Assembly: GCA_951230915.1 (NCBI GenBank)
Contig: OX579637.1
Span: 1,736,001-1,800,000 of the forward strand
Length of the DNA stretch: 64,000 bases
Direction: 5' to 3'
From: Antitrichia curtipendula
Taxonomy: Eukaryota; Streptophyta; Bryopsida; Hypnales; Leucodontaceae
The first letter of the stretch is position 1, and each line of letters starts with the position of its first letter. Both the position numbers and the translations under genes were made by a program. The notes under the pieces are model-generated. The model did no database searches. It was not told the origin of the DNA and worked only from the letters and a program-made list of their open reading frames with translations. Shown here one piece after another: positions 47,367 to 60,200 of the stretch.

Positions 47367-49384
47367 CCAAAGTTTTGTTCGCATGTGGTTTCTAATGGAT
47401 ACTCAAAGTGAACTTACTCCCCAAGTTTCTAATATCTTTGGTCAGTATCTATAAAGGCTTAGGTATTAGTGGTTCATGCAAGTATAAATAGCTATAACAA
47501 CTTATTGCATGTAGGTTTCATAGAACAGGGACCAATCCATAACCTCCTATTAGAGTTCAAAGTTGATATGCATCTCTCTTCTACTTAATCTGGCCCTTTC
47601 TCATGCGCAAATTGTTATATGAAGCATACACAAAACATGTCGAATTATTTTGGCCCATTTAGCCTATTTTGTCAACATCTAACACTACATTCATGTTTTA
47701 GGGTATAGTACCTAAGAATAATAAATATTGTTTAAGTAACAAGGTTTAGAGTTTTCATTTGGAATTATAAATACTATTTAATGCAATTTAGAATGCTTTT
47801 AATGGCTTGCAAATTATTCTTCATGATGTAGAAAAAGTACTAAGAAAGGCAACATCTTCTAATAATTATGTGTAATTAGCTAAACTTTAAACCCTTTGTG
47901 GATATTGAGATCCCCTATTGAAGCCTCTTAAGAAGATTTGTTCCCACCAAAAATGAATTGCATCTTTATACCTAAACCATACCCTTTTCTTTTGCTTAAG
48001 ATTGTTTGTAGACTTTCCTAAAGTCCAGGTATCGATATACTTCATTCTATACTATATATTTGATATAGTTAAATTGTTGTGTAACCCTTCAAAAAGGAAT
48101 CCAATAATAAAAATAAGATTCACATTATCAAAAATCAATATGATAAGAACGTAAAATTTTGTATTCAACCAAAAGTTTTGTATGGAAATTGACAAATATA
48201 GGATGTAGTAGGTGTGTAGAGACAAATAAATGCAACTTGACCAAGGAAATTTGATGCTACATGACTAAATTCATAAATACATGAAATGAAGTCATGACTT
48301 AGGTATAGAATTGTGAAGCCAAACAACTATAGTTATAAAATGAAGCCAGAATACAAGCATAGAATCAATAGATCATGATGTCACACAATTGAGGCTTTGG
48401 AATATAGTGCATTTGTGACTATTGCTTCAAATAATTCGTGTGTTTTTTTTATCCACAATTGAATTATTTTAATATAAATAAATATTAAAAAAAGACTTTT
48501 GAGAATTGAAGAGCTATTTTTACTTTATAATTTGTGTCTTTTCCCTCATAATTGCATTTTTGTGTTATTTTATATTCTAATAAAAATAAACTAAGGCTTT
48601 GCTCTTTTCCTTACTACTAATGATGTCCAATTGAAGTTTTAAATTTGTTAATGAAAAAACTGTAGTGTGAAAGTATTGAGTAATATATGCTAGAAATATT
48701 TAGCATTTTATATGAGAATCACAAGTATTCATTTTATTATCAACTTTAATACAAAATATCCCCTTGTATTCAATCCCTAAAGTCACAAGGTCAATTTTTT
48801 TCAAAACACTTAAAACTACTATTTCCAATCCAAATAGCAAAAAATTTAAGAATTTGATTCTTTGAATGTCCAACCATAGGATTTTCTACTAGACTTGTGT
48901 AAATAGATCTAGAAGAAAGTTTGAAAAGTTTGATAGAATGGATTGCACAATATTTGCATATAAGATAAAAAAATTGGTTATTTGCAACTTGCAATAATAC
49001 ATTATTAGACCTTCAATCCCCTTAGGTTAAATTTCTATATTATTTTCTTGAATAAAAAATTGCTTCGCTGAAAAATTGAAATGAGAATGTAATAAATAAA
49101 TTACTATAGAAAGTTCAATTTTCACTTTTCAGAAAATGATTAATTTCTAAAAAACTATTCAATGAATTTTGGACTATAATTTCAAAGATCATAGGGCAAT
49201 AATATTATGAGATTTCCCAATGTTTGTACTAATCTCTCAATGTTTCTACTGATCTCTCAATGTTTTAGATTATCTCTTAATGACCATCACAAAATTTATC
49301 AATGACCATTATTAATTCTGGACTTTCAAAAGAACATTATTAAGTCCAGAAGTAGTTACATATGGCATATGACTATGTTTTCAT
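47367..49384. other. AT-rich, no gene recognised
   Basis: AT-rich DNA beyond the right end of the hAT element. It contains another short-TIR-family left end near 48,769 ('caatccctaaagtcacaagg') with related sequence to about 48,960. Confidence 0.45.
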
Positions 49385-49940
49385 CAAAAGATGCTCCAAA
49401 ACTATCATTTCTAGTGCAAGCACCAAATTTTTAAAAATATATCTTTTTTGACACATGTAACCTCAGGATCTTGTAGTATATTGGTTTGAAAAGATGTGGA
49501 AAAAATTTCAGAAATTTTCTTATTGTAGATTGCAAGATATTAATTAGCGTTCACAAGTGACAAAACCCCTTTCTTGGCCTTGCAAATAATCGGGCAGCTA
49601 CACTTCACAAGATCACATTTGTAAGAAAAAATGTCTAAAATGGTTGTACTTCTTTGGATTCATTCTTCAAGGCAAGTTGGCTACATGCTTGAAAATTTTG
49701 AGGTCATTTGGAGTTGTACAACATATAGGAAAAAAATAGTATTTAGAAAGAAATAGAGAATGATTCATACCACAAATTTGTTACGAATTTAGTTATAAAA
49801 ATGAAAAATGCCAATTCCGATGGTTACAATGTTTCAATTAACAACCTACATCCTATAATTTTATTCGTTTCAAAAAATATTGAAAATTGAGGAAGATGAA
49901 GGACTTTGAAGTTTATTTTGGAGTAGAGAATTCATAATTG
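49385..49940 (-). repeat. Second arm of the inverted repeat pair
   Basis: Diverged reverse-complement counterpart of 46,462–47,038. The two copies lie on opposite sides of the hAT right end, so they are independent insertions of one family rather than element termini. Confidence 0.65.
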
Positions 49941-52636
49941 CCCGCAAATTAAAACTCCTCATAACTTTTGACTTATTGATCAAAATGGAATGATTTAAAG
50001 CTTTTCACGCATATATAAATCTTAGAACCCAATTTCAAATTTTTGTTATATAAAAAGTGATTTTATTTTATCACTTTATCCAGGGTTAAAATTAAAAATT
50101 AATATATGAGGCCATAACTTTTGACTCACGTTTCCAAAAGTCATGAAATTTAGTGCATATGAAACATATTCCTTGTCCTCACCTTCTGTTAAAATTTCAA
50201 CCTAAAATATGCAAATCTTCAATTACACGTACTTGCCCAAAATTTCTATGTTGCATTTTATTTTATTTGTTGAATTTGAGTTTTTCTTATTTTGAACTTC
50301 AAATACTTTAGTGTATTGTCTATTGTTTTTAAAAAAAAAATGTAGCATCTAGAAAATTACAACAAATATACATTAGCTTGATTTCTTTCCACATTGTTGA
50401 CAAGAACAAAATCAACAAATTGTAGGTGTTTTCACTTAGAATTATCTGCGATTCAGTTGAAAGATTATTTGGAATCAAATGTAATTATGTGAATTTCTTT
50501 GTTCTTAACTTGGAAACCTCAAAACAATTAAAAAATTAAATTTGATAACTTCATCTACATTTACTGAAATCGAGTATAGTTGTAATATTTTTGATTTGCA
50601 ATTATACACTAACTTGTTGCAGCATAAGTATTTCATTTTATAAATCACCAAATTTAGTCCCTTGCAAACTAAAACTAAGAGTCAAAGCATTTAGAATACA
50701 TCCTATTCAATTGCAACTAGGTCTCTCTCAGCATTTGATAAAATTAACAATCCCCAAGACCATTCGCCAAAATAATTATTAAATCAAATTACATTTCTAT
50801 TCAATTGGAAATATGACATAACTGGCATTTAGTATATTAACAGTCACCAAGAGCTATAATGCAAAAAAAATGCAAAATATATCTGAAGTACAGATTGTTT
50901 AAGATAGTAATAGGATGGCACATATTTAAAGGCATAATAATATTGATTTAAGAATTTTTTTGTTAAAAAAAAGATTAGTCATTGACATATTTGCCTTTGA
51001 GTTACAAATTTTTTTAACAATCCTAATTTTAATCAAAAACTTTTGAATTCATTTAGACGTAGTACTATATTAACAAAGTCTAATTTTAACAAAAGTATAA
51101 ATTCATTCAATCATAAAAGTAGCTCCAAAATCCAAATTAAAGAAAATAAAGTACAAAACTTTGCAATATTTGTTGCCTAAAGGATATTGGATGTATAGTG
51201 TTTTTACCTCCTTTATTTTATGACATTACCAATCTCAATAGTTGTTTGTTATATCATGAGAAAAAATATACTATAATATATTATATTATTGGTATAAATA
51301 TAAAGTGATATTTATACACTAGAAATGGAAGATTTAAATTCAAATTTGAAAAAAATAAAAGTTGAAGGAAATTGTTGAAAAAGAAAGGTAAATAATTTTT
51401 TGATGTCCTAAATCTAATATTTATAAATATTACATTCAAAATATAGTAGTATATTAGCTCTTAAACACGTAAGGTCTTTCTTAATCTTCTTGAAATTCAA
51501 TTAGACTAAACAAAAAAATTCAGGGTCAAATAAATAGCTTTCATCAATTTTTATAAACTGTAATTGGACACAATCAAACTAGACACATTATGGATCATGT
51601 AAGAAAAAAATCACAACATCTCATATGTATTGAAAGAGTATAGAATGATTGCAAAGAACACCTATATTATTTGTTGTCACATCTTGTGTGCTAATTTTTT
51701 TTGGCCATAGTTTTTGCATTCAAGCTTCATATGACTCAAGATTCATATGTAAGGTACCTTTGACTATTATACAAATTTAATAAATAAAAATTCATTTTTC
51801 ACAAATATTATGCTGTTCATAAATATCCCCCAATTCTTGTCACATTTACTAGTTTGTTTTTGCTATTTAATACCAAAAATATTTAAAAAATTAAAGGCTA
51901 AAATTAAAATAAATGGTCTTTTGCTAGATTTATAGATATTGCTCAAATGAATTTCAAAAATAGTTAATTTTATGTTATATGAAAGTCCACAAAATGAGCT
52001 TCTATCTATTTGCATTTCAAAACATGAATAATATTGTTTAAATGACATTTTTCTAAAACATTGTAAGCCAAAAGCATAAACATTGTGAAACAAAACAAAA
52101 GTAAAAAGTGTTTTTTGCAAATGCCATATAATGCTTATCTAAGAAGATTTGAAATTTTATAATAAAATTGAAGTCTTTCAATCTTCTTAATAAGAGTCAA
52201 ATTTAAAGTTGAATTTTTTTTTAAATTATGAAAATAAAGAGTATAATATATTTAATCCTAATTATTAAATAATTAAAGCATATCAAACCCTGCACTAAGA
52301 AAATTTCAAATGAATTTTCCATGTATTCTTGTTACTAAGATCTATTTTATTTGATTCATCCCCCAAATCCCATAGCACTATAAAATCAAGACTTGCAATG
52401 AAAATCTTTATTTATAAACTTTTAAGTTTAAGTTTAAGAATTACTTAAGAATGAAATTTGTAATGCTAAAAATGGACTTTCTTAAGAAAAAACTATTAAG
52501 ACTAGAAATTTATAGAATTCTATATAACGTCAAAGTTTTGTCAATAATAATACATGATACCTTAGGCATTTAGTGATAAACATTTTCTTATGACATTTTT
52601 ACTCAATGAAATAATTAAAATTGTACAAAATGAAAC
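49941..52636. other. AT-rich, no gene recognised
   Basis: About 2.7 kb with long A/T homopolymers and short frames only. No RNA gene, splice-bounded exon or element end is identified. Confidence 0.5.
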
Positions 52637-53424
52637 TTTAATCCCTAAAGGACTATCTGTCTCCTCAAGGGACAATTTAGATCTAGGTAGTTTCCTACAA
52701 CCTCAATTTTTAGTGAATTTTTTTGAGGATGTGCAATTGTGCGAGAGCTTCACCGGTATAAATTTATTTTTTTCAATCAGTGCTTGGGAGAAAAAGTTAT
52801 GGCACAATAATCCAAAAATGGAGGTTGGCAGGTAGCACCAAAATATCACAAGAAGTCAAAATATTATAAATTTTTTTTCCTAAAACTATATATTTTTGTC
52901 TACATTTGAAGCTTTGATTTATTCTATTTGGAATAGTGATGAGAAAGTTATGGACAATCTTAGTTTTTTGAGCAATGTAAGTATCTTTTTGAAAAAATAA
53001 CTAAAAAGATTCATTTTTTAATGCAGTTTTTACAATTTTTCAAAAAAATTGATAGACATAATTATTCAACATAAAAACTTAGAAAATCAAAATTAATAGT
53101 ACAAAAATATAAATTAAAAAGATTCAAAGTGAAAATTTTTAGTAAAGTAAAGTGCAAGATAATTTGGATGTAAATAATCTTGCAAATATTGTTACTTTGG
53201 ATGTAAATAATTTGTTTTCTTTACTTTGGATGTAAATATCTTGCAATCTATATGGTCAAAGGTTCTAAATTTCTTGCAAACATTCTTCTACTAGTCTATT
53301 ACAAGATCCTACAATTAGATATGCAAAAGAAAATAATTCTTAAAGTTTCTTGCTCTTTGCAATAGAAGTGGCAGTTTTGAGTGTGTTTTGATAGGGAAAA
53401 GGCCTCGATCCTTTAGGAATTAAA
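52637..53424. mobile_element. Short-TIR repeat family copy (non-autonomous)
   Basis: Begins TTTAATCCCTAAAG (52,637–52,650) and ends CTTTAGGAATTAAA (53,411–53,424), inverted repeats with one mismatch. The interior aligns with 55,218–56,113 in order (phrases 'agttatggcaca', 'gctttg.tttattc', 'gcaaatatcttgcaatct', 'agaagtggcagttttgagtg'). No coding capacity. The superfamily is uncertain because no clear target duplication was found. Confidence 0.6.
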
Positions 53425-53719
53425 GGCATACAAATGTAATCAAAGAAATGCTTTTTGAAAAACTAGTTTAGTTGAATATTCTTGAATGCATATAAATTTT
53501 TATTCTCATACAATATACAATTATCGAGAATTTTTTTTCCTTCAATATAACTTTAGTCCCTAAAGTTTTGAAAGTCAAAATTTAGAAAATACTTCTAAAA
53601 TTAAAAAAAAAAAAGCTTTCTGAAAAAAATTTGCAAATCAAAATTTATCGACTTTTCAAAAATTGTAATTTTTTATTGTTGCCACAACCCAAATAAAATT
53701 AAAAGCATTTTTTTTTTTT

Positions 53720-54690
53720 TTTTCATTAAAAATTTAAAATTCAATAACTTTTACAACATAGTCTGATAAATTGCATTCTTGGCCCAAATAGAAAGTTTTG
53801 TATATGAAGGAATGTAAAGATTTGTTTTGTAGCATTTGAATTTGCAAAGTGAAAGTTGTTGTTTTTTCAAATAAAAATAATATAAAAATTTATTCAATTT
53901 TTTAATTTAAAAAAATCCATAACTTTCACACCGTAGATTCAAACACCATGAAATTGGTACAAATAGAAAGGTGTATGCACAAAGGAGTGCAAGGGCTTTG
54001 TTTTGTGGCGTTTGCACGTGCAATGTGAAAGTTATGTTCTTTTGCAAAATATAAGATGATTTAAAGTAATTTTTGAATTTATAACAACTTTGAAATTCAA
54101 TAACTTTCACACCGTAGGTCTAAAAACACTGCCGGATGCCTCATGATTTGTTAGAATTCCACGTATCAAACGAAACAAAACAAACAATCAAATTTGAGGT
54201 ATAGACTAATGTGCCCTGAACTATTGCCACAACCAAAAAAATTAAATATAATTCTATAATATTTTAATTCACTAGAACTTTGAAATTCAATAACTTTTAC
54301 ATTGTAGTGTGAGAGGTTGTGTTCTTACTAGGAATAATAGGTTTTATGCACAAATGACTACAAGGGCTTTGCTTTGTGACATTTGGACATGCAATGCAAA
54401 AAATATATATTTTTCCAAATAAAAGATAATTCAATTCAATTTCTAATTAAAAAATTCATAACTTTCACACTGTAGCTCCAATTTCTATGAAATTGGCACA
54501 AATAGAAAGTTTTTTTGTACAAAGGAGTACATAGACTTTGTTTTGTGGCTTTTGGACATGCTATGTGAAAGTTATGATTTTCCAACATGAAAGAGAATTT
54601 AAATCAATTTTGATTTATAAAAAACATTGAAATTCAATAACTTTTATACCATTTGTTCACACGCTACAAAACAAAGTCTGTGCATCTTTC
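53720..54690. repeat. Degenerate tandem repeat around 'ataactttcacaccgtag'
   Basis: Five to six diverged units share 'aattcaataacttt.aca..gtag', 'aaattggcacaaatagaaag' and 'ggctttgttttgtgg..tttg.ac.tgcaatgtgaaagtt'. Spacing is about 135–280 bp. No coding. Confidence 0.75.
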
Positions 54691-55217
54691 TAAGTTATAG
54701 TATAGAGTCTTGACTAGTATAGGCATCTTGCCTAAAAATTTGGGATTTTAAAGTAATGTTTTTGTGAATTATGACTAAGCAAAGAACAACACAAATTTTT
54801 TATAAAGGTTGCCTACACTTTTGACAATGTGGCATTGCCAAAGCTTTTGAGTCTAATAATTCAAATTCTCCTCTGCCAAAAGATCTAAAGACTATAGATT
54901 TGAATAAAGACTCAAGTTAGCAAGAATTACAAAAATTTCCAAAGCAAAATAATTCTCTACTCTACCTACCCAAATTGGAGGTCAAAACTGAAAACCACTT
55001 GATTTTATTAACAATTGTTGGATCTTTGTAAAAATTTGAATTTCCTAGAAGGTCATTTGTTTTTTCAATCTAAAAAAATGAGAAAAAATTACTTCATTTT
55101 GAATTTCCAAACCTCTCAAAAATCCATTTTGGACTTAAAAAAGCTATAGAGATTAATACACATGTATCTTTAATAAAAAATTTCTATCCATAAATTTTAC
55201 ATTATTGTATACGAATA
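54691..55217. other. AT-rich, no gene recognised
   Basis: Between the tandem repeat and the next short-TIR element. Nothing recognisable. Confidence 0.45.
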
Positions 55218-56113
55218 TTTAATCCCTAAAGTCCCATTGTCCCCTTGGGAGACAAAATGGATTTTGGGCAGGCTCCTATGGTCTCCATATTTGTTGTGAT
55301 TTTATTAATATTTTTTGAAGATAGAAAAAACACATTAGCTTTCCAAAAATGTAATTTTTATTTCTATTGGAGCTTGAAAGAAAGAGTTATGGCACAAAAA
55401 ATCTTTTCTCTTAGTTTGATGTATAGAAAAAAACCTTCAAAAAAGCTTAAAGTAAAATATTTTTAAAATTTGTTTTATACATTATATTTTTAGTTACATT
55501 CAAAGCTTTGGTTTATTCCATTTGGATTTGTTAAAATCTTGTTTTTTAGGCAATTAGAGCATCTTCTTGAAAAATTAACTTATAGGATTCATTTCACAAT
55601 TTAAAAAGAAAAATAGTTTGACAAGGTCAAGATCTCTTTCTAAAACTATCTTACTATTGAGATTAGATATTTCAATTCCATCTTAGAGCTATTAACAATT
55701 TATATTTTCCTTCAATCACATGTGAACCTACTTGTACTTAACAATTTTTTAATGAGTGAAAACTAATTGTGTTTTTTTTTTTTTTAATTTCCTAGAATCC
55801 CAACTTAATTCTTTATCATATAAATTTAGAACTTCAAAATCAATAGAGCAAAAATTATAATTTATAAAGGTTTAAAGCCCAAAAATGTAGTTGAGCAAGA
55901 TACAAAAAAACTTATTTTCTTCACTTTGAATGCAAATATCTTCCAATCCACATGGCCAGAATTTGAGAAATTTCTTTTCATACTAGTCTAGCACAAGATC
56001 TTAGGGTAAGATATGCAAAAACAACATTACTTATTTTTTTGCTCCTTGCTAGAGAAATGACAATTTTGAGTGTTTTTTGATGGAAAAGAGACCTTAGGAC
56101 TTTAGGGTTTAAA
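55218..56113. mobile_element. Short-TIR repeat family copy (non-autonomous), second copy
   Basis: Begins TTTAATCCCTAAAG (55,218–55,231) and ends CTTTAGGGTTTAAA (56,100–56,113). It is collinear with 52,637–53,424. The 73-codon frame at 55,245–55,466 lies within it and is not treated as a gene. Confidence 0.6.
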
Positions 56114-56187
56114 TATATGCATTGCAGTTCTTGTACATAATTTTTCATATTAAAATTATTTCATATATATGATTTTTTGATAAGCAG

Positions 56188-56393
56188 GTGGTTGACAATG
56201 ATATATATGATAGTGGTGGGCAAGGAAAGCATGACACAGGAGAAAGTTATGATGCTGCTCCAGATTTAGATCATACAAATAAACAAGTTCAAGATGAACT
56301 TACAGATTGGATGAACTGGATGAGGGCTGATGTAGGCTTTGATGGATGGAGATTTGATTACGCAAAAGGCTATGGTTCTCAATATTGTGGTTT
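56188..56393 (+). CDS. Single exon of a plant-type alpha-amylase (GH13)
   Basis: A splice acceptor GATAAGCAG precedes 56,188 and a donor TTT|GTAAGT follows at about 56,393. The open frame encodes [16 protein letters not shown], then [20 protein letters not shown]. This matches the plant alpha-amylase segment between the AAPxxDH motif and conserved region II (GFDGWRxDxxKGY), which carries the catalytic nucleophile Asp. The exon therefore keeps the active-site core. Alpha-amylase cleaves internal alpha-1,4 glucosidic bonds in starch. I could not find neighbouring exons within the AT-rich flanks. It is either part of a gene with very long introns or an isolated captured or duplicated exon. No stop or frameshift is present. 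Confidence 0.8.
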
Positions 56394-57238
56394 GTAAGTT
56401 TTGTATCATGCATACCTCATTTATAAACTTTACTAACATCGCAATGAAAATTCATTTGTTCTTCTTTTCAATGTTTTCTTCAAAGTACGTGATTAAAAAC
56501 ACCAATCCAATCAGTCTTCCAATTGAAGGTCCATTCAAGAAATAAGACCGTGCATATCCATATTACAAAGTATATATATATATAATTAATTTTTAAATTA
56601 AGAAAAAACTAAACTTTTTAAACATATGCACAAATGTATACATAGATATACATGGATTAGGGTACAAAGCATTATCCTATATCTTTATTGAACATCTTCA
56701 AGTTGAAATTAATATATAACTTCTCTAATTTTTTAATTGTTTGGAGGGCTACATAAAATTATAATTAATAATTTAAAGGTGCATATTTTTAGTGCATAGT
56801 GCACTTTGAGTGATTGCATCAAATACACCAAGTATTAATCAAATAATGTGGTTATTTTTGCATTGTTTCTTGTTTCTTGATACAATGCATTGGTTGATTG
56901 TTGTATTCCATCTAAGTTTTTCTAGGCGTTGTTAACACAATAAAAGACCAGAATTTTAAGAACCTTGCAATTTTATTTAAGTTATTTTTAATCAAAACAA
57001 CAAATTCTCCTTTTGCTAACTAGGAAATTGTAATTTGGGCGATATATATTGGAAGTGCTTTAATCTTCCTTTAGTAACTTGTTGGAATTGAATATATTTA
57101 GATATTTCTAACACATACAACAATTGACTTCATTGTTTAATGAAAAAACAAAATAAAAACACAACTAGTTAAATTTAAAGCTTGTGAGTCTAGCTTCACC
57201 ACCTAACCAAAAAGAATTGTACAACTTAGAAGTGAAAT
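56394..57238. other. AT-rich, no further amylase exon recognised
   Basis: I looked for the regions that normally follow the nucleophile segment and found none. The stretch includes a short TATATA run at about 56,570. Confidence 0.4.
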
Positions 57239-57767
57239 CATGCTACGGCCTACCTGCTTTGGCACATTCAATAAAAAAATGTAAACAAAGTTTTTAACAC
57301 TTTGGATTCTTGGGGAAGAAAGCTAACAAGATTCTACAGGTGGGCCAAATTTTTATATTGTTTATTTTGTCTTGACGTTAATTATTTTTTTAATTATTAT
57401 TTTTATTAATTATATTATTTAATTCACTTTATTGTTTAATACTACAATATATCTTGTAGAAGGAAATAAATAATAAAAAAATTGGGCCCACTTGTAAAAT
57501 CTTGCTATTTTTTTCCTCCAACCAATTCAAATATTAAAATTCATATTTTAAAAACAAAACAAAAAAACAAACTAAAACATGTATATTAGTGAATAAAATT
57601 AGATATTGAGGACAAATTGAAAAATGTGCTTGGATTCTACAATACATTTGTAATATCAATCATCACACCAAATTTATGCATGTAGTTCTCCTCATTTATG
57701 TACACTTAAAATAAATTAGTTCCTCAAATGTGACACCATGACATCAAAAGTGGTAGGCCGTAGCATG
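57239..57767. repeat. Fold-back structure with 16-bp outer and about 60-bp inner inverted repeats
   Basis: CATGCTACGGCCTACC (57,239–57,254) is perfectly complementary to GGTAGGCCGTAGCATG (57,752–57,767). Inside, 57,311–57,373 ('aacaagattctacaggtggg') pairs imperfectly with 57,461–57,523 ('cccacttgtaaaatcttg'). No target duplication is evident. It resembles a small fold-back DNA element. Confidence 0.65.
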
Positions 57768-59409
57768 CTTTTCCATTTTTAACTAATACCCATAATAATG
57801 TTATGACTATACCAAAGTACTTAGAATTTTTGTGTCAAACATATTAAGGAAAATTGATCTAATTTAATGTCAAATATTTCAATGGACTTTTTAAATACAT
57901 TTGGTGTGAATAATCATAGGCACATGACTTTTGGACCATGCAACTCTACTGTATGCTAATAATCCTTGCCAAATGAGTTATATGACTTGATTTTGATTCT
58001 ATCTGTTGTATCAAAAAATGACTTGTTTGCAACCAATCTATTTCTTTTATAGTATTAAGACATGGAATTTATTCAAAAGGAGTTGAGATCTCAAGAAGAA
58101 TTGTTTAATGTTTCTATGAATAAAAATGTGTACCAATTTGGTTTATACTTTTTTCTTTCATTGTTAGTGAAAGAGTTTAGTTAAAGAATGTGAGATTCCA
58201 AACCTTTTGAGCTAGGGATGGTCCTGAAATTAGTACATATTTTTTTCTTTTAATGAAGTAATACATAATAGGCAAACCTTGTTAACAAGGGTTGAAGTTA
58301 TACTGCATCATACATTAGCTGCAAAAGAGGTAGGAATCATTATTGACAGTAGAAACGTGCCTTATTTTTTAGAGTCCTAATATTCTAGCAATACAAAATT
58401 AAAGTTAGGTGTTAGAACTGTACATTATTTAATAAGTGTCCATTGTAGAGGTCCAAGCTTTAAAGATGATATGCCTTAATAATTCTAGTTATAAAAAAGA
58501 ATAAGTTATTCTAAGAGACCATCCTCAAAAGCATTTGAAAATGTTTCTAGACTTTAAACAATAGTACTTCTTGAATCAATTTAATCATAATTTTGCCTTT
58601 ATTTGATAATTTTGTCAATAAATTGAGTATTTGGTGTAGTAAAAGAAAATGAATCTGCAATCCATTTCTATGTAGCAATTCAATAAATTATTGCCTAAAT
58701 GTTGCCTAATGACTTGTTTTGAATCCAAAATAGGCAACAAATTATAGACTTGTAAAAATGAAGATATTCTTGGCATTCTAAATATCCTTATTTTGTCTTC
58801 TTCTACATTGAATGATTTGAGTCACTTGCTCTTTGAATAAATTAGACTTTATTTTCTTGTTATAGTCCGTTACAAAACTTTGTATATAACCACTTAGTAT
58901 ACACTCTAATTTCCACACTTCCATCTTTGACAAAATTGGACATGTTTGACTACACTAGTGGCAATGAGCCAAAGTCATCTAGAGTTTAGTACCTATGCCA
59001 TTAGAGGAGATTTCGGGGGTCTGAAGGGCCGTTTCAAGCCCATTTTTCTTGCTATTTCTAATGTAGTGAAAGAACGGCTTGTTGTTAGAATTTTTTTTTC
59101 TAAAATAAATAAATAAAAATAAACTATTCCTAAAATGATAAAAGAAGTTTAATTTTTTTTAATTTTTTTTAATTTTGTTATAAATTTTATTCTAACGTGG
59201 TCGAAGTTCGGACACGTCAGACTACAACAATAATGCAGCTACCTTGTTCCTGTAGCCATGATAACTCACAGCACTCCAGACCTCCAAAATCTCCTCTAAT
59301 GCTGATAGTCTCATATTTGAATTCCAAGGTTGCGTGAGTATTCCAAAAAATGCTGCTACTACTACTATTAATTTTAGTCAAGCTATTTGGAAACAACCGC
59401 TCAACACTT
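57768..59409. other. AT-rich, no gene recognised
   Basis: Short frames only. No splice-bounded exon or RNA gene is identified. Confidence 0.45.
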
Positions 59410-59595
59410 GAAGAAAACTGCATTGGAACTTACAATACCATATAAGATTGGTTTTGTTGAATTTCTAGTTTCCAATGCAAAATTCTACAGAATTCCAACG
59501 TATAAATCCATTCCAATGCAAAAATTTGCGTTGGAAACAAGGAACTCAACAAAACCAATCTTATATGGTTTGTAGGTTCCAACGCAGTTTTCTTC
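59410..59595. repeat. Long hairpin (about 70-bp arms, 43-bp loop)
   Basis: 59,410–59,481 is the near-perfect reverse complement of 59,525–59,595. Differences are mostly A/G or T/C, which would be G:U pairs in a minus-strand transcript. The core ACCATATAAGATTGGTTTTG is exact. It could be a MITE-like fold-back or a microRNA-type precursor; the sequence alone does not decide. Confidence 0.8.
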
Positions 59596-59649
59596 TAATG
59601 CAATTAGCAGCCAAGACATTATGCCAAAATAAAGTTTATCTTTGTTCCA

Positions 59650-60140
59650 AAATTATCCTGCTATCTTCTTGATCTTACTTTGCATTTGCTCCAACTTATT
59701 GAGGGCTAAAATACAAACAAAATTCATATTGTTGAACAACAACTTGTTGTTAATCTTTGCAATCAATTGGGCTACGTCTACTTTTGAATTCTCGTCATGG
59801 CACTGGATAATTTGGTTATTATGATTGTCCAAAAATACCTTAGTGTATGTCATTTGGAACAATGACAAAATGCGGTCCTCATTTGAGTTCTTATCCCATA
59901 GTGCTCGTGCCACTTCAATTAATCTTTTTTTTGTATGCTCCATCATGACATAAATTGATGTTCACTATCTCGGACTTCACATGAGATGCAATCCATTCTA
60001 TATGCCAATGCTGATTGATGTATGTCCAATCAACATATTTAGCTTAAACCTATCTAGTCTCTAGCTCAAAGAAGTCTTTCCATCTAACTTTAGCCTTTTG
60101 GTCATACAAGTTAAATACATCCAAATGTACTGTAGCCATG
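59650..60140 (-). pseudogene. Relic of the RING-type cargo gene, N-terminal part with internal deletion
   Basis: Minus-strand translation matches the gene at 42,231–44,546. VDWTYINQHWHIEW corresponds to IDWVHINRHWPHDR, and KKRLIEVARALWD corresponds to KKRMIEVSLALWG. Homology then jumps to the end of the coiled coil, where ILALNKLEQMQSKIKK matches SLALNEAEQMQREVRR. The central coiled coil is deleted. A frameshift sits in an A8 run near 59,933, with stops near 60,050. The likely start ATG is at about 60,140. Clearly nonfunctional. Confidence 0.7.
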
Positions 60141-60200
60141 TTTTCTCTCCTCTTTTTGGCTAGTGTATCATCCTCATTTTAAGAATTTAGAGTTCCCCTA

